Source: JAPLIS01 sp963719415 (GTDB lineage: Bacteria > Babelota > Babeliae > Babelales > Vermiphilaceae). Taken from it: a stretch of DNA of 64,000 bases. Position 1 is the first letter of the stretch, and the number at the start of each line of letters is the position of its first letter. This document shows positions 7,941 through 16,315 of the stretch, one piece after another. The notes under the pieces are model-generated. The model had not been told where the DNA came from, searched no databases, and saw nothing but the letters and a program-made list of their open reading frames with translations. The position numbers were made by a program, and so were the translations under genes. The DNA is taken from positions 1,351,692 through 1,415,691 of the forward strand of contig OY970383.1 in assembly GCA_963719415.1 (NCBI GenBank), read 5' to 3'.

Positions 7941-10523
7941 ATGGTGTATCGATTAATAGTCGTTTTAGTTCTTGGTGGTATGATTGGTACTTATGTGCAG
8001 GCGGCGGATTTAGAAGGGACTATGGTTAAATTACCCACTTTTGGGGCGAGCGTAGGTGCTAATGCAAATTTAATGGGCGTTGAGCAACAACTTATAATGC
8101 AAGCAGCTGCAACTGGTGATATAGCGGCTATGCGAACATTGCCTGATGGAATTGATGTGGATATTGTAGATGAAAATCGCGATACACCTTTAACGATTGC
8201 GATCAAAAATAAAAAATCGGAAGTCATGCAGTTTTTGATTGGTAAAGGGGCTAGCGTAAACAGACATAGTGAATATGGACGAACACCCTTAATGATAGCA
8301 GCTAGATTTGGCACAGAAGAAGCTGTACTAAAATTACTTGAAGCTGGTGCTTTTAATGGTGTGAATGATAAGGATGAGTTCGATGATTGCACAGCTTTAA
8401 TGGAAGCGGCTGAATCTGGCTATGGAAAAGCTGTGGCAGCATTGCTTAAATCTGGAGCTCGGCAAAATGATAAGGATAAAATGGGCTCTACAGCTTTAAT
8501 GATAGCAGCTAAATGTGGCCATAAAGAAGTTGTAGAGGAATTACTTGCTGTTGGAGTTGAAGTAGATATGGGAGATCTCTATAAAGAAACAGCTTTAATA
8601 AAGGCCATTAAATCTGGTAAAAATGAAATTGTATCTTTATTGCTTACAGCCAGGGCTGATGTTAATGTGGAGGGTTGTGGTTATAAGGCTCTATACCACG
8701 CAGCATCTGCAGCAAATAAATATGAGATAGGAGCTCTGCAAGCACTGCTTAATGCTGGAGTTAGGGTTGATGTAAAGGGTAGAGATGGCTCCACAGCTTT
8801 AATGATCGCTGCTGAACGTGGCAATGAAGCGGCGGTAAAAGCATTATTAGGCGGTGTTGGAGCTACTAAAGAATATATAGATATGCACCGCGAAAAGAAT
8901 GGAGGAACTGCTTTAATGGAGGCAATCAGAAGTGGAAATTGGAAATGTATAAAAGCACTACTGGATGCTGGCGCTGATATTAGTAAACCAAATAAAGATG
9001 GTTATACACCTTTGGCTCTTGCATGTATCCATAGAAATTATTTTTTGGGCTCTGATAAATGGTATCTTTTTCGATATTTGCTTAAGAAAGCAGTTGATTT
9101 TACTTGGTCTGATGAAAATGATCGTACCTTTTTAATGTATGCAGCTCAATCAGGGAGTGTTGAAACGGTACAGGCATTGCTTGAAGTTGGGGTTGATGTT
9201 AATCTTCAGGATAGCGAAGGAAGGACGGCCTTGATGTTTGCAGTAGATGCGACAAGTAAACATTATAAAGAAGAAGCTAAAGAGACTCAAGAAGCTAGAG
9301 AAATTGTTGAGAAATTACTTAAGGCTTCTGCTAAGATTGACGAACAGGACAAGCATGGATTGACAGCTTTAATGCTTGCTGCTTTAAAAAGCAACTATGA
9401 AGTCGTGAATTTGTTGCTCCTTTTTGGAGCAGACCGTACATTACAGAATGATGAAGGAAAAACAGCTGAGCAACTCAGTTATGAACGGTTTCCTTTTTCT
9501 GGTAGCTATTTTTTGCTGAAAAGAGGCGACCCGTACAGGTTTAGTCTTTATTGTGGGGAAAATCATAAGAACAAACAATGGAAGGTCCAGATTAGTCAGG
9601 AAGATCAGGTGTTCTTCAATCATATGATAGATTGCTGTAATAATGGAGCAGTAGAGAAAGCGACTTCTGCTTATAGGAAAAAACTTTTGTACTCTGAATA
9701 TTTATATGGCGATTTTACCTATACAAATCCAAGTGGTTTTGTGTGTTCTAAGAGTGGTCGTTTAGAAATAGCTGCTAAAGGGAAGAGTATAGTTATAGAA
9801 TCAGAAGAAGGCGATAGTGCTATAGCGGTAGAGGCATTAGCAGCGCGATTGGAAGTAGAAGGCGAATCGCAAGCCCGATGGACGCGGGTTGGTAGTGGTT
9901 TTCTAGGACTTGGAGCAGTGGTCGGAGCCCTATCGTATTTAGCACAGAAATTTTTTGGAGGCTCTGGAGATAGCCCAGTAGGTGGAAATAGTTTGGCAGA
10001 AACAAATTCTCAAGTAGATTCAGATGCACATGCAGCGCCCGTGTTAGTTGAAGCGCAAGCGCAAGTCTTAGCGCAAGATAAAGTTGCAGACAAAATCTCT
10101 GGGATAGCTTCAAATAAAGAACTATCTGCTTCAGACCTAGATGAAGTGTTGGGGCAAGCACAAGAAGCTCTAGTCGAAGTTGGTGGCGAGTTATATCAAA
10201 GTAAGAATTCAGAAGCTGTAGAAAAAGCTCTTGTTCAAGAAGGGTCATCTGCAGCAGGTTTTATATCAGATGGAACTTTGAGTACGGTGAAAAAAACAGC
10301 ATTAGGCAGTGTACTTACAGCAGGAATGTTAAAGCTTTTTCATTATTGTTACTCACAATACAAAAAAAATAGTGGGTTACGTGGTGTTAAGGGTAAAGTT
10401 CAAATGTGGGCGGAAAAAGCGCTCTATTATGCTCAACAGTATAAAAAATTGATAATGGCCACGACAGGGGCCACAGCAGGTGGTTTGGCAGTTGTTGGAT
10501 TTTATCTTTTGCAGAATAGATAA
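7941..10523 (+). CDS. Secreted or anchored ankyrin-repeat protein
   Basis: This protein of 860 residues starts at the ATG behind GGGAGGA and has a signal peptide ending near GTYVQA|AD. About 13 ankyrin repeats fill roughly residues 45-520, with repeated signatures such as GSTALMIAAERGNEAAVKAL and LLEAGA. Then comes a unique region, an Ala/Gly hydrophobic segment near residues 655-675, an alanine/glutamine-rich stretch and further hydrophobic segments near 780 and at the extreme C-terminus (TTGATAGGLAVVGFYLL). Ankyrin repeats bind proteins; in host-associated bacteria such proteins often act on the host. Export and membrane attachment are inferred. A terminator follows at 10634. Confidence 0.85.
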   Translation: MVYRLIVVLVLGGMIGTYVQAADLEGTMVKLPTFGASVGANANLMGVEQQLIMQAAATGDIAAMRTLPDGIDVDIVDENRDTPLTIAIKNKKSEVMQFLIGKGASVNRHSEYGRTPLMIAARFGTEEAVLKLLEAGAFNGVNDKDEFDDCTALMEAAESGYGKAVAALLKSGARQNDKDKMGSTALMIAAKCGHKEVVEELLAVGVEVDMGDLYKETALIKAIKSGKNEIVSLLLTARADVNVEGCGYKALYHAASAANKYEIGALQALLNAGVRVDVKGRDGSTALMIAAERGNEAAVKALLGGVGATKEYIDMHREKNGGTALMEAIRSGNWKCIKALLDAGADISKPNKDGYTPLALACIHRNYFLGSDKWYLFRYLLKKAVDFTWSDENDRTFLMYAAQSGSVETVQALLEVGVDVNLQDSEGRTALMFAVDATSKHYKEEAKETQEAREIVEKLLKASAKIDEQDKHGLTALMLAALKSNYEVVNLLLLFGADRTLQNDEGKTAEQLSYERFPFSGSYFLLKRGDPYRFSLYCGENHKNKQWKVQISQEDQVFFNHMIDCCNNGAVEKATSAYRKKLLYSEYLYGDFTYTNPSGFVCSKSGRLEIAAKGKSIVIESEEGDSAIAVEALAARLEVEGESQARWTRVGSGFLGLGAVVGALSYLAQKFFGGSGDSPVGGNSLAETNSQVDSDAHAAPVLVEAQAQVLAQDKVADKISGIASNKELSASDLDEVLGQAQEALVEVGGELYQSKNSEAVEKALVQEGSSAAGFISDGTLSTVKKTALGSVLTAGMLKLFHYCYSQYKKNSGLRGVKGKVQMWAEKALYYAQQYKKLIMATTGATAGGLAVVGFYLLQNR

Positions 10524-10633
10524 TAAGAGCAATAGATAATAGGTATAAAAAGTAGAAAATAGTCTAGATATATATTTATTGTTGTCAGAGGGTAGGTGAT
10601 AGATTCTGGAATCGGCAATAGAGAGAAAAAGCA

Positions 10634-10672
10634 GGGGGAGTTGTTGTAAAAAGACAGCTCTCCCTATTTTAT
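10634..10672 (+). terminator. Terminator of the ankyrin gene
   Basis: GGGGGAGTTGTT at 10634-10645 pairs with GACAGCTCTCCC at 10653-10664 in RNA when G-U pairs are allowed. The stem has 12 pairs and a 7-base loop. An AT-rich tract (TATTTTATT) follows. Confidence 0.7.
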
Positions 10673-10694
10673 TATTGAGTTTTTTTTATTATTG

Positions 10695-10971
10695 AACGTG
10701 AGCTCTGTATAAACGATCAGTATTTTAAAGCTTTTTTTGTAAATGAGATGTTTCTGTAAAGCAGGATATAATTTTGTGTGGCCCCCCAAATTCGGGGTCC
10801 CCGCCGAGCAGGTGGGGTATAATTCGGGGTCCCCGCCGAGTAGGTGGGGTATAATTCGGGGTCCCCTCCGAGCCGGTGGGGTAAAGAGGGGCCCCACACA
10901 CAGAAAGTTTTACTACGCTGTAAAACGAGTATCCAAGCTATTTTACAACCTTCTTACGTCGAGCTCGCGTT
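10695..10971. mobile_element. Element A copy 1, MITE-like, 277 bp
   Basis: The ends are AACGTGAGCTC at 10695-10705 and GAGCTCGCGTT at 10961-10971, inverted with one mismatch. Inside, after TGTGTGGCCCCCC, three tandem 32-bp units at 10790-10885 share GGGGTCCCCGCCGAG and GGTGGGGTATAATTCG. The copy at 38473-38835 matches in reverse orientation along its whole length, including the flanks CTTTACAGAA and CTGATCG; only the internal units differ. No open frame of interest is present. Movement by a transposase encoded elsewhere is inferred. Confidence 0.7.
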
Positions 10972-10974
10972 ATT

Positions 10975-11038
10975 TATAGCACATTTATCAACAATAATAA
11001 GTTTAAAAAACGGGGAATTCTTAACGCGCTCAGCTATA
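10975..11038 (-). repeat. Element B, 64-bp copy, inverted
   Basis: Read on the minus strand it starts TATAGCTGAGCGCGTTAAG, passes AATTCCCCG and TTTAAACTTATTATTGTTGA, and ends ATGTGCTATA. It begins 3 bp after the end of element A copy 1, so the two elements are juxtaposed. Confidence 0.75.
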
Positions 11039-11143
11039 TGAAGAAAAGCATAAGCGAAGAAGTAGGCGCAGAATGCGAAAGCGTTAAAAAAACAATAATA
11101 AAAAATAGTCTAAAAATAAAAAAGAGTTATTAGTTGGTTGTGG

Positions 11144-11172
11144 TTGACAATAAGGTAAATGAGCATGATAAT
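11144..11172 (+). promoter_or_regulatory. Sigma70-type promoter of the UIM/PPxY gene
   Basis: TTGACA at 11144-11149 is followed after 17 bp by GATAAT at 11167-11172. It lies about 50 bp before the coding start and has a consensus -35. Confidence 0.7.
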
Positions 11173-11225
11173 ATTACACTAGTTGTCATATATTAATGCG
11201 CAGTAACCATGATTGGATGAAAAAT

Positions 11226-12350
11226 ATGAAGTTTAAATTGTTTTTAAGTGTAGCGGTCATATTTTTGGTGACTGCTGATTTACGGTCTGCAGATGATGGA
11301 AGTGGTTTGTTTTCGTCTTTATGGGGAGCAATGTGGGCAAAAGAGTCTCGAGAGCAGCCAATATCAGCAACAGCAGCGCATCCTCGGCAACAAGCGATGG
11401 CAGCTTTGGCGGCAGGTGAGTCGGGAGATGATGTGTTTGGTATAAATGACGATGAGCAGAGAAAGCAAGTTAGGAAGTCTGTGCAAGTAGCGCGAAAAGA
11501 AGTAGCTCGACAACGGAAGGCAAAGGACCGGCAAAGAGAAGCAGTTTTAGAGTATACATCTCGGCAACGAGAGGTAGCTTTAGAGTATGCAACTCGCCAA
11601 AGAGAGATAGCAACTAGGCAACGTGAGGTAGCTTTAGAGTATGCAGCTCAGCAAAGAGAGATAGCAACTAGGCAAAGAGAGTATGCAGCTCGTCAAAGAG
11701 AAATAGCTGTAGAGCAAGCAGCTCGGCGGCGACATGAGGTAGCTGTAGAGCAAGTAGGGCGACGGGTAGCAGGTCGACGAATGCCAATGGCAGTAGAGAG
11801 TCGGCAAGAACAACAAAATGAAGAAAGCTTGCAATTAATGTTAGCTCTTTCTTTATCGCAGCCACAAAGAGCGCGCATCGAAGACCAAGAAGATGAAGAG
11901 TTGAAACGAGTAATAGCGTTGTCGAAAGTGGTTGGCGATAATGAGTATGTAGATGTTGATAAAGTTTTGGATAATATGTATGAGGCTAGAGAACAAGAAG
12001 AGTTGAATAAAGTTCGAAAGCGGATGGGGCAAGCGGCTGCAGAAGATAAAGAGGTAGCAGAATCTCAGTTGTTGGTGAGACAAAAGAGGGTAGCTTTGCC
12101 TCGACAGTTATTGCAGCAAAAACAATCACCGCGATTGGAGTCAAGTGTTCCTGAATTTTCGCCGAGTCGGCCTCTGTTTTTAAACAAAGAAGGTGTTCCA
12201 GGTTTAGTTTCTCATGGTGAATTGCCAGGTTATTTTGCACATGTTGATGATTTTTTACCACAAGAAGACCAAGCCGGTCCGCCAAGTTATGAGGATGCTT
12301 GTAGCCAGCTTGGCTTGCCTGATTCTTCTTTTATAGCAAAGCGGTATTAA
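11226..12350 (+). CDS. Secreted coiled-coil protein with UIM-like and PPxY motifs
   Basis: Starting at the third in-frame ATG (GGATGA upstream; others at 11196 and 11217), this 374-residue protein opens with a signal peptide (MKFKLFLSVAVIFLVTADLR). A long arginine/glutamate helix with repeats such as RQREVALEYATRQREIA follows at about 80-185. Residues 199-212 (EESLQLMLALSLSQ) look like a ubiquitin-interacting motif, and 222-235 (EDEELKRVIALSKV) like a second, weaker one. Near the C-terminus GPPSYEDA (351-358) contains a PPxY motif, a ligand of WW domains in NEDD4-type ubiquitin ligases. I infer a host-directed effector touching ubiquitin pathways. No enzyme domain is seen. Confidence 0.75.
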   Translation: MKFKLFLSVAVIFLVTADLRSADDGSGLFSSLWGAMWAKESREQPISATAAHPRQQAMAALAAGESGDDVFGINDDEQRKQVRKSVQVARKEVARQRKAKDRQREAVLEYTSRQREVALEYATRQREIATRQREVALEYAAQQREIATRQREYAARQREIAVEQAARRRHEVAVEQVGRRVAGRRMPMAVESRQEQQNEESLQLMLALSLSQPQRARIEDQEDEELKRVIALSKVVGDNEYVDVDKVLDNMYEAREQEELNKVRKRMGQAAAEDKEVAESQLLVRQKRVALPRQLLQQKQSPRLESSVPEFSPSRPLFLNKEGVPGLVSHGELPGYFAHVDDFLPQEDQAGPPSYEDACSQLGLPDSSFIAKRY

Positions 12351-12485
12351 AAACTTTCCCTTTCTGGTTACTCAGGAGCCGCAATTAAGCCTTTCATAAA
12401 AACCTGGATTGTGCGTATATCTCATTTTTGATTTATTTAAATAATTCTTGTGAGAATATAAAAACGGCGCAATTTAAAAATCTTA

Positions 12486-12515
12486 TTGCTGATTGAAGTC
12501 TTTTTTTTGTAGGAT
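12486..12515 (+). promoter_or_regulatory. Family promoter box (variant) of the coiled-coil gene
   Basis: TTGCTG at 12486-12491, then ATTGAAG inside an 18-bp spacer, then TAGGAT at 12510-12515. Spacing equals that of the promoter family found upstream of the secreted paralogs, but this is the weakest match. Confidence 0.4.
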
Positions 12516-12573
12516 TATCATATATAAAGTGCTATTACTATTTTGGTAAATTTTATATAAAAAAGGATAAGTA

Positions 12574-13902
12574 ATGAATATGTGGCGTAAAAGAATGGAT
12601 TTTAAGAAAGTTGGTCTTGTGATTCTTGTCGTAACTATTTCAGGGGATCTTGTGTGTTGGACAAGAAAGGCAAAAAAAGAGAAAGAGAATTGTATACAGC
12701 AACTTTTAACAGAATTTAATGGCTTAATGTTGGAAAATCCTGTAGGAAAAAGAAGTTTGCAGGAAAATAGAGAGTTAGCAGAACGATTACAGGATATCAC
12801 CGATGAGCTTTATGAGGATGGATTTTCTGTCTCCAGTCCTTTAATTGCAAAACAATATGATGAGTTGTCAGAGGAAAAGGGAACAGCCGCGGCATCTGCA
12901 CGTGAATTTAAAGAGAAAGCGCATGTATTACATAATCAAGTTGAAGAAAAAAAAGAAGAAATTAAGAGTATGGAGCAATCTATCGCATTGGCTAATAAAG
13001 CGCTTGATGAACGAATTAAGGCTTCAGAAGAGCTGAATAATCTGTTGAAAGAGACTCAAGTAGCGTTAGGTGAGAAAGAAAAGTTATTAGAAACGGCCTT
13101 AAATTTAAAATCTGAATTACAAAAAGAGATAGAGGGGTTAAGAAAAAACTTAACAGATTGTCGAGCAGAGTCTCAAAAACAATTAAAAGCTTCTGAATTA
13201 AAAATACAGGAACAGGTTGAGCAAATAGGAACGTTACAAAGACATATTGCTGCAACAAAAGAAAGGATTGCAGAGATAGCCATGCAAGAACAGAAAGAGG
13301 CTCGGGAAAATAGCGAAAGAGAGAAACAAGAGCTTGCCAAAAAAGAAGAATTAGAAAAAGAAAAAGATTTGGAAAAAGAAAAAGAGCTTGAGCAAAAAGA
13401 AGAGCATGCACAGAAAGAAGGGCCTGAGAACAAAGAAGAGATAGCGAAAAAAGAAGAAATAAAAGAAGAGAAAGAGACTGAAAGTAAAGCAGAGCATGCA
13501 CAGAAAGAAGGGCCTGAGAACAAAGAAGAGATAGCGAAAAAAGAAGAAATAAAAGAAGAGAAAGAGACTGAAAGTAAAGCAGAGCATGCACAGAAAGAGA
13601 TGCCTGAGAATAAAGAAGAGATGGCGAAAAAAGAAGAAGTAAAAGAAGACAAAGAGACTGAAAGTAAAGCAGAGCATGCACAGAAAGAGATGCCTGAGAA
13701 TAAAGAAGAGATAGCGAAAAAAGAAGAAGTAAAAGAAGAGAAAGAGACTGAAAGTAAAGCAGAGCATGCACAGAAAGAGATGTCTGAGAATAAAGAAGAG
13801 ATAGCGAAAAAAGAAAAACCTGAAGAAGAAAAAAAATCGGGCAAAGAAGAAGAGAAAAATGGTCAAGACATGCCAGAATGGCATCAGCAACCAAAAGAGT
13901 AG
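12574..13902 (+). CDS. Secreted or anchored long coiled-coil protein with 30-residue repeats
   Basis: This protein of 442 residues has a basic N-terminus and one hydrophobic segment (VGLVILVVTISGDLVCW, residues 14-30), then is almost entirely helical and charged. Residues 100-250 have coiled-coil heptads (KELLETALNLKSELQKEI-type). From residue 277 a 30-residue unit, core EHAQKEGPENKEEIAKKEE, is repeated four times plus a partial copy, matching a 90-bp DNA repeat. AAGGATA stands before the ATG. It is convergent with the outer membrane protein gene and shares the terminator at 14004. Function unknown; a spacer-like structural or surface role is only a guess. Confidence 0.75.
   Translation: MNMWRKRMDFKKVGLVILVVTISGDLVCWTRKAKKEKENCIQQLLTEFNGLMLENPVGKRSLQENRELAERLQDITDELYEDGFSVSSPLIAKQYDELSEEKGTAAASAREFKEKAHVLHNQVEEKKEEIKSMEQSIALANKALDERIKASEELNNLLKETQVALGEKEKLLETALNLKSELQKEIEGLRKNLTDCRAESQKQLKASELKIQEQVEQIGTLQRHIAATKERIAEIAMQEQKEARENSEREKQELAKKEELEKEKDLEKEKELEQKEEHAQKEGPENKEEIAKKEEIKEEKETESKAEHAQKEGPENKEEIAKKEEIKEEKETESKAEHAQKEMPENKEEMAKKEEVKEDKETESKAEHAQKEMPENKEEIAKKEEVKEEKETESKAEHAQKEMSENKEEIAKKEKPEEEKKSGKEEEKNGQDMPEWHQQPKE
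13402..13815 (+). repeat. 90-bp in-frame tandem repeat
   Basis: Units start with GAGCATGCACAGAAAGA at 13402, 13492, 13582, 13672 and 13762; the fifth is partial. The first two units are nearly identical (GGGCCTGAGAAC); later ones carry ATGCCTGAGAAT. The 90-bp period keeps the frame, so copy number can vary without breaking the gene. Confidence 0.9.
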
Positions 13903-13960
13903 CAACCAAAAGAGTAGTAAGCAAAAGAGTAGTAAGCAAAAGAGTAGTAAGCAAAAGAGA
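13886..13960 (+). repeat. Five 15-bp repeats across the stop codon
   Basis: Units AGCAACCAAAAGAGT (two) and AGTAAGCAAAAGAGW (three) run from 13886 to 13960. The TAG stop of the coiled-coil gene lies at the junction of the first two units and is repeated downstream. Confidence 0.8.
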
Positions 13961-14003
13961 GATTTTCGAGAGAGAGATTGGTGGGATATAAGTTTGGTAT
14001 AAT

Positions 14004-14036
14004 AAAAGCGGGATGGTGTTTAGCCATCCCGCTTTT
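14004..14036. terminator. Bidirectional terminator
   Basis: AAAAGCGGGATGG at 14004-14016 and CCATCCCGCTTTT at 14024-14036 form a perfect 13-bp stem with a 7-base loop. A/T runs at both ends let it serve both convergent genes. Confidence 0.9.
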
Positions 14037-14081
14037 AGGTACTTAGTCTTGCTTTTTTAACATAAAGCTATGTGTATATCG

Positions 14082-15971
14082 TTAGTTCCACAAGATACCA
14101 ATTTTACCAAAGACTTCCCATTGCGATACAGCGAACGAATGGCAGTTAGAATCACAAGAAGTTGTTTCTTTTGGTTCGCAACCAACTTTATTGTTAGTTC
14201 CGAATTCAACTTTACCACCAAGGCCAAAGAACGGTTCTATACCTTCTTCTCTTTGTACTACATAGCCAAGACTACCATAGACTGAGTGACTTATAGCACT
14301 CGTTTTTTGTTCCATGTTTATATCGCTTGCAGATAAGAATTTAACCGGGCTAGAAAGGAAAATCTGTTCTGCAGGTGTTTCACCATTACCAAGCAACTGT
14401 TGGTCGCCGTCGGTAGGGTGAATCGTTGCATGTTGCGGATTATCAATTTTTGCATTGGTAAAATCTAAACCATTAGCGCCTGTGCTAATCGTAGCTTTGC
14501 TTTGAGAAAATGGAATTGCATAATCAAATTGATCGGTTTCTGCTATTCCTGTTATAGATGAGTCACCAACGAGTGCCCATGTGTTTTTGTCAGCAGCAAG
14601 TTGTGGGCCACATTTGTCACTGCAGCTGATTCTTTCACAAGATTGGAACCATAGGTTGTAACCAAGATCAGCAGTGAATCCACAAATAGTGTAATTGAAC
14701 CATAGAGCCCAATCAATTTGTGCGCCAATGCTCACGTTTACGTCTTGTGCTGTTAAGTTAGCAACTGGCATGAATTCATTACCAAATTGGTACACAGGAT
14801 CTGTGCCTTCTGTAAGACCAGCTTCAGTGCTACCTTGGAGACCGTTAGTTGTTGGGCTAACCATTCTAGCAGCTAACATATAACGACTCATAGGACCATT
14901 TGCCGCTAAGTCAAATACACGATTTTCTCTAGATTTAAATAAGTGAGTTACAGCGATATCACTGTAGATACCTGCGTGTGAGTCTCCATCTTCAGTTTGC
15001 CAGAATAAGTAGTGACCAGAGAAACCAGCACCAAGTTCCCATTTCTTGCCGTTGCCAATTTGTGGGCCAAACAAGTATTGAGCGCTAACTTTAGGACCTG
15101 TTGGTGCAGCACCAGTTAAATAGATACCAACGTGGTAGGTGTCTTCAAGTAAGAAATCCCAACCAAAATCGGCTCGTAGTTCACCAAAACCATTTCTGGT
15201 AAGACCTGTGCCACATGATTTTTCGCAAGATTCAGCTGAATCGTTTTTAAATCCTAGCATTTTATGGAAACGAAGAGGATTTTGGATAACGTTAACTTCA
15301 GTTCCGTCTGGTCCGTACTCTATGAAAGATTCTGGTGGTGTATCACCTGAAAAGAATGATTGAGCATTTTTAAGTACATCGACACTGTCAGTTACCTGGT
15401 TTACGGTTTCAGTTACTTTTAGATCCCATTTAGTACTAACAAATGGACCATAGAGTCTGAAATAAGCACCACTGAGCCATCTTTCAAATCCAACACGGAG
15501 ATTGAGATCAACTATGAAGTTAGAAATAGTTGGTTTAAAAGCTAAAGTACCATCAAAATCAATACCTAGATAGAAATCATTAGCACGCCATGCCATTGCA
15601 TCACGATTTTCAACGTCACTACCTTGGATTTTGACCATTAGACTTGAATCACATCCTTTGTTGCAGAACCATGAAGAAGATTTTTCTCCTGGCATACTGA
15701 TTAAGCTATCACCAAAAATTTCACGTGCAAGGCTTTCAGCATTCATAGATCGAGAGTAAGCAAATGTTGCTGAAGCATCACCGTATATGCTCTCATCCAT
15801 ATCCGCTAAATGAGTGGCAAAACTTCCGGGAACGGTGAGAACATTTCGGCGAGCTATATCTACGCCTTGTGGTCTAATTCTAACTTGAGAAGCTACTGGA
15901 CTTATTCCCTGAGCGGTCATAGCGCTCATGAGTAAAGCCGTAAAAAAATACTTTGTAAACGTTTGTTTCAT
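14082..15971 (-). CDS. Cysteine-rich beta-barrel-type outer membrane protein
   Basis: ATG at 15971 has AAGGA seven bases before it; a TTG further out is less likely. The 629-residue protein has a signal peptide (KQTFTKYFFTALLMSAMTAQG). The rest is rich in glycine and in alternating aromatic/polar strands, for example VDLNLRVGFERWLSGAYFRL and ELGAGFSGHYLFWQ, as in outer membrane barrels. Four paired-cysteine clusters occur: FCNKGCDS, SCEKSCGTG, SCERISCSDKCG and SCDSNCHS. Disulfide-stabilised surface proteins occur in Chlamydia; a similar role here is only analogy. I cannot assign a named family. Transcription ends at the shared terminator at 14004. Confidence 0.7.
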   Translation of the reverse strand: MKQTFTKYFFTALLMSAMTAQGISPVASQVRIRPQGVDIARRNVLTVPGSFATHLADMDESIYGDASATFAYSRSMNAESLAREIFGDSLISMPGEKSSSWFCNKGCDSSLMVKIQGSDVENRDAMAWRANDFYLGIDFDGTLAFKPTISNFIVDLNLRVGFERWLSGAYFRLYGPFVSTKWDLKVTETVNQVTDSVDVLKNAQSFFSGDTPPESFIEYGPDGTEVNVIQNPLRFHKMLGFKNDSAESCEKSCGTGLTRNGFGELRADFGWDFLLEDTYHVGIYLTGAAPTGPKVSAQYLFGPQIGNGKKWELGAGFSGHYLFWQTEDGDSHAGIYSDIAVTHLFKSRENRVFDLAANGPMSRYMLAARMVSPTTNGLQGSTEAGLTEGTDPVYQFGNEFMPVANLTAQDVNVSIGAQIDWALWFNYTICGFTADLGYNLWFQSCERISCSDKCGPQLAADKNTWALVGDSSITGIAETDQFDYAIPFSQSKATISTGANGLDFTNAKIDNPQHATIHPTDGDQQLLGNGETPAEQIFLSSPVKFLSASDINMEQKTSAISHSVYGSLGYVVQREEGIEPFFGLGGKVEFGTNNKVGCEPKETTSCDSNCHSFAVSQWEVFGKIGILWN

Positions 15972-16241
15972 ATTTAATTCCTTTAACAAAAATAATCATT
16001 ACCTACTACCGTAAATCGTGTATTCTGCTTTATTTTAGTCGCCATCTCCTTTTTTATGGGGGTTTAGAATGTATCACGTAAACTTTCCTATTCATGAGGT
16101 AGGGTAGTATATTTATTTTTTTTTGAAAAGGATTAATTGTATATTCGCTCTCGTAGTGGGAGATGAGATGCTTTTTTGTTTTTTTTTTTCTAAGTCAAGC
16201 ATTCAATCAAGACTATAAGATGATCTGTTTTTTTTAAATCG

Positions 16242-16271
16242 TTGCAATTTGTCAATAAATACTGATACATT
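16242..16271 (+). promoter_or_regulatory. Family promoter box
   Basis: TTGCAA at 16242, TTTGTCA in the 18-bp spacer, TACATT at 16266-16271. It precedes the 16316 gene. The rest of the 15972-16315 gap shows only AT-rich sequence and the leader of the outer membrane protein gene. Confidence 0.6.
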
Positions 16272-16315
16272 TGTATTAGAAGTATTTTAAAAATTATACA
16301 AAAGGAAGGGTTTCT

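Noticed and set aside
9820..10248. Minus-strand frame opposite the ankyrin gene
   Set aside because: It is a shadow of the Ala/Gln-rich region, with no start signal.
10743..11041. Short plus-strand frames through element A
   Set aside because: They consist of GC-rich tandem units and have no ribosome site; no counterpart frame is kept in copy 2.
13016..13954. Long minus-strand frames opposite the coiled-coil gene
   Set aside because: They mirror the Lys/Glu-rich repeats of the real gene, giving Leu/Phe/Ser-rich products without start signals.
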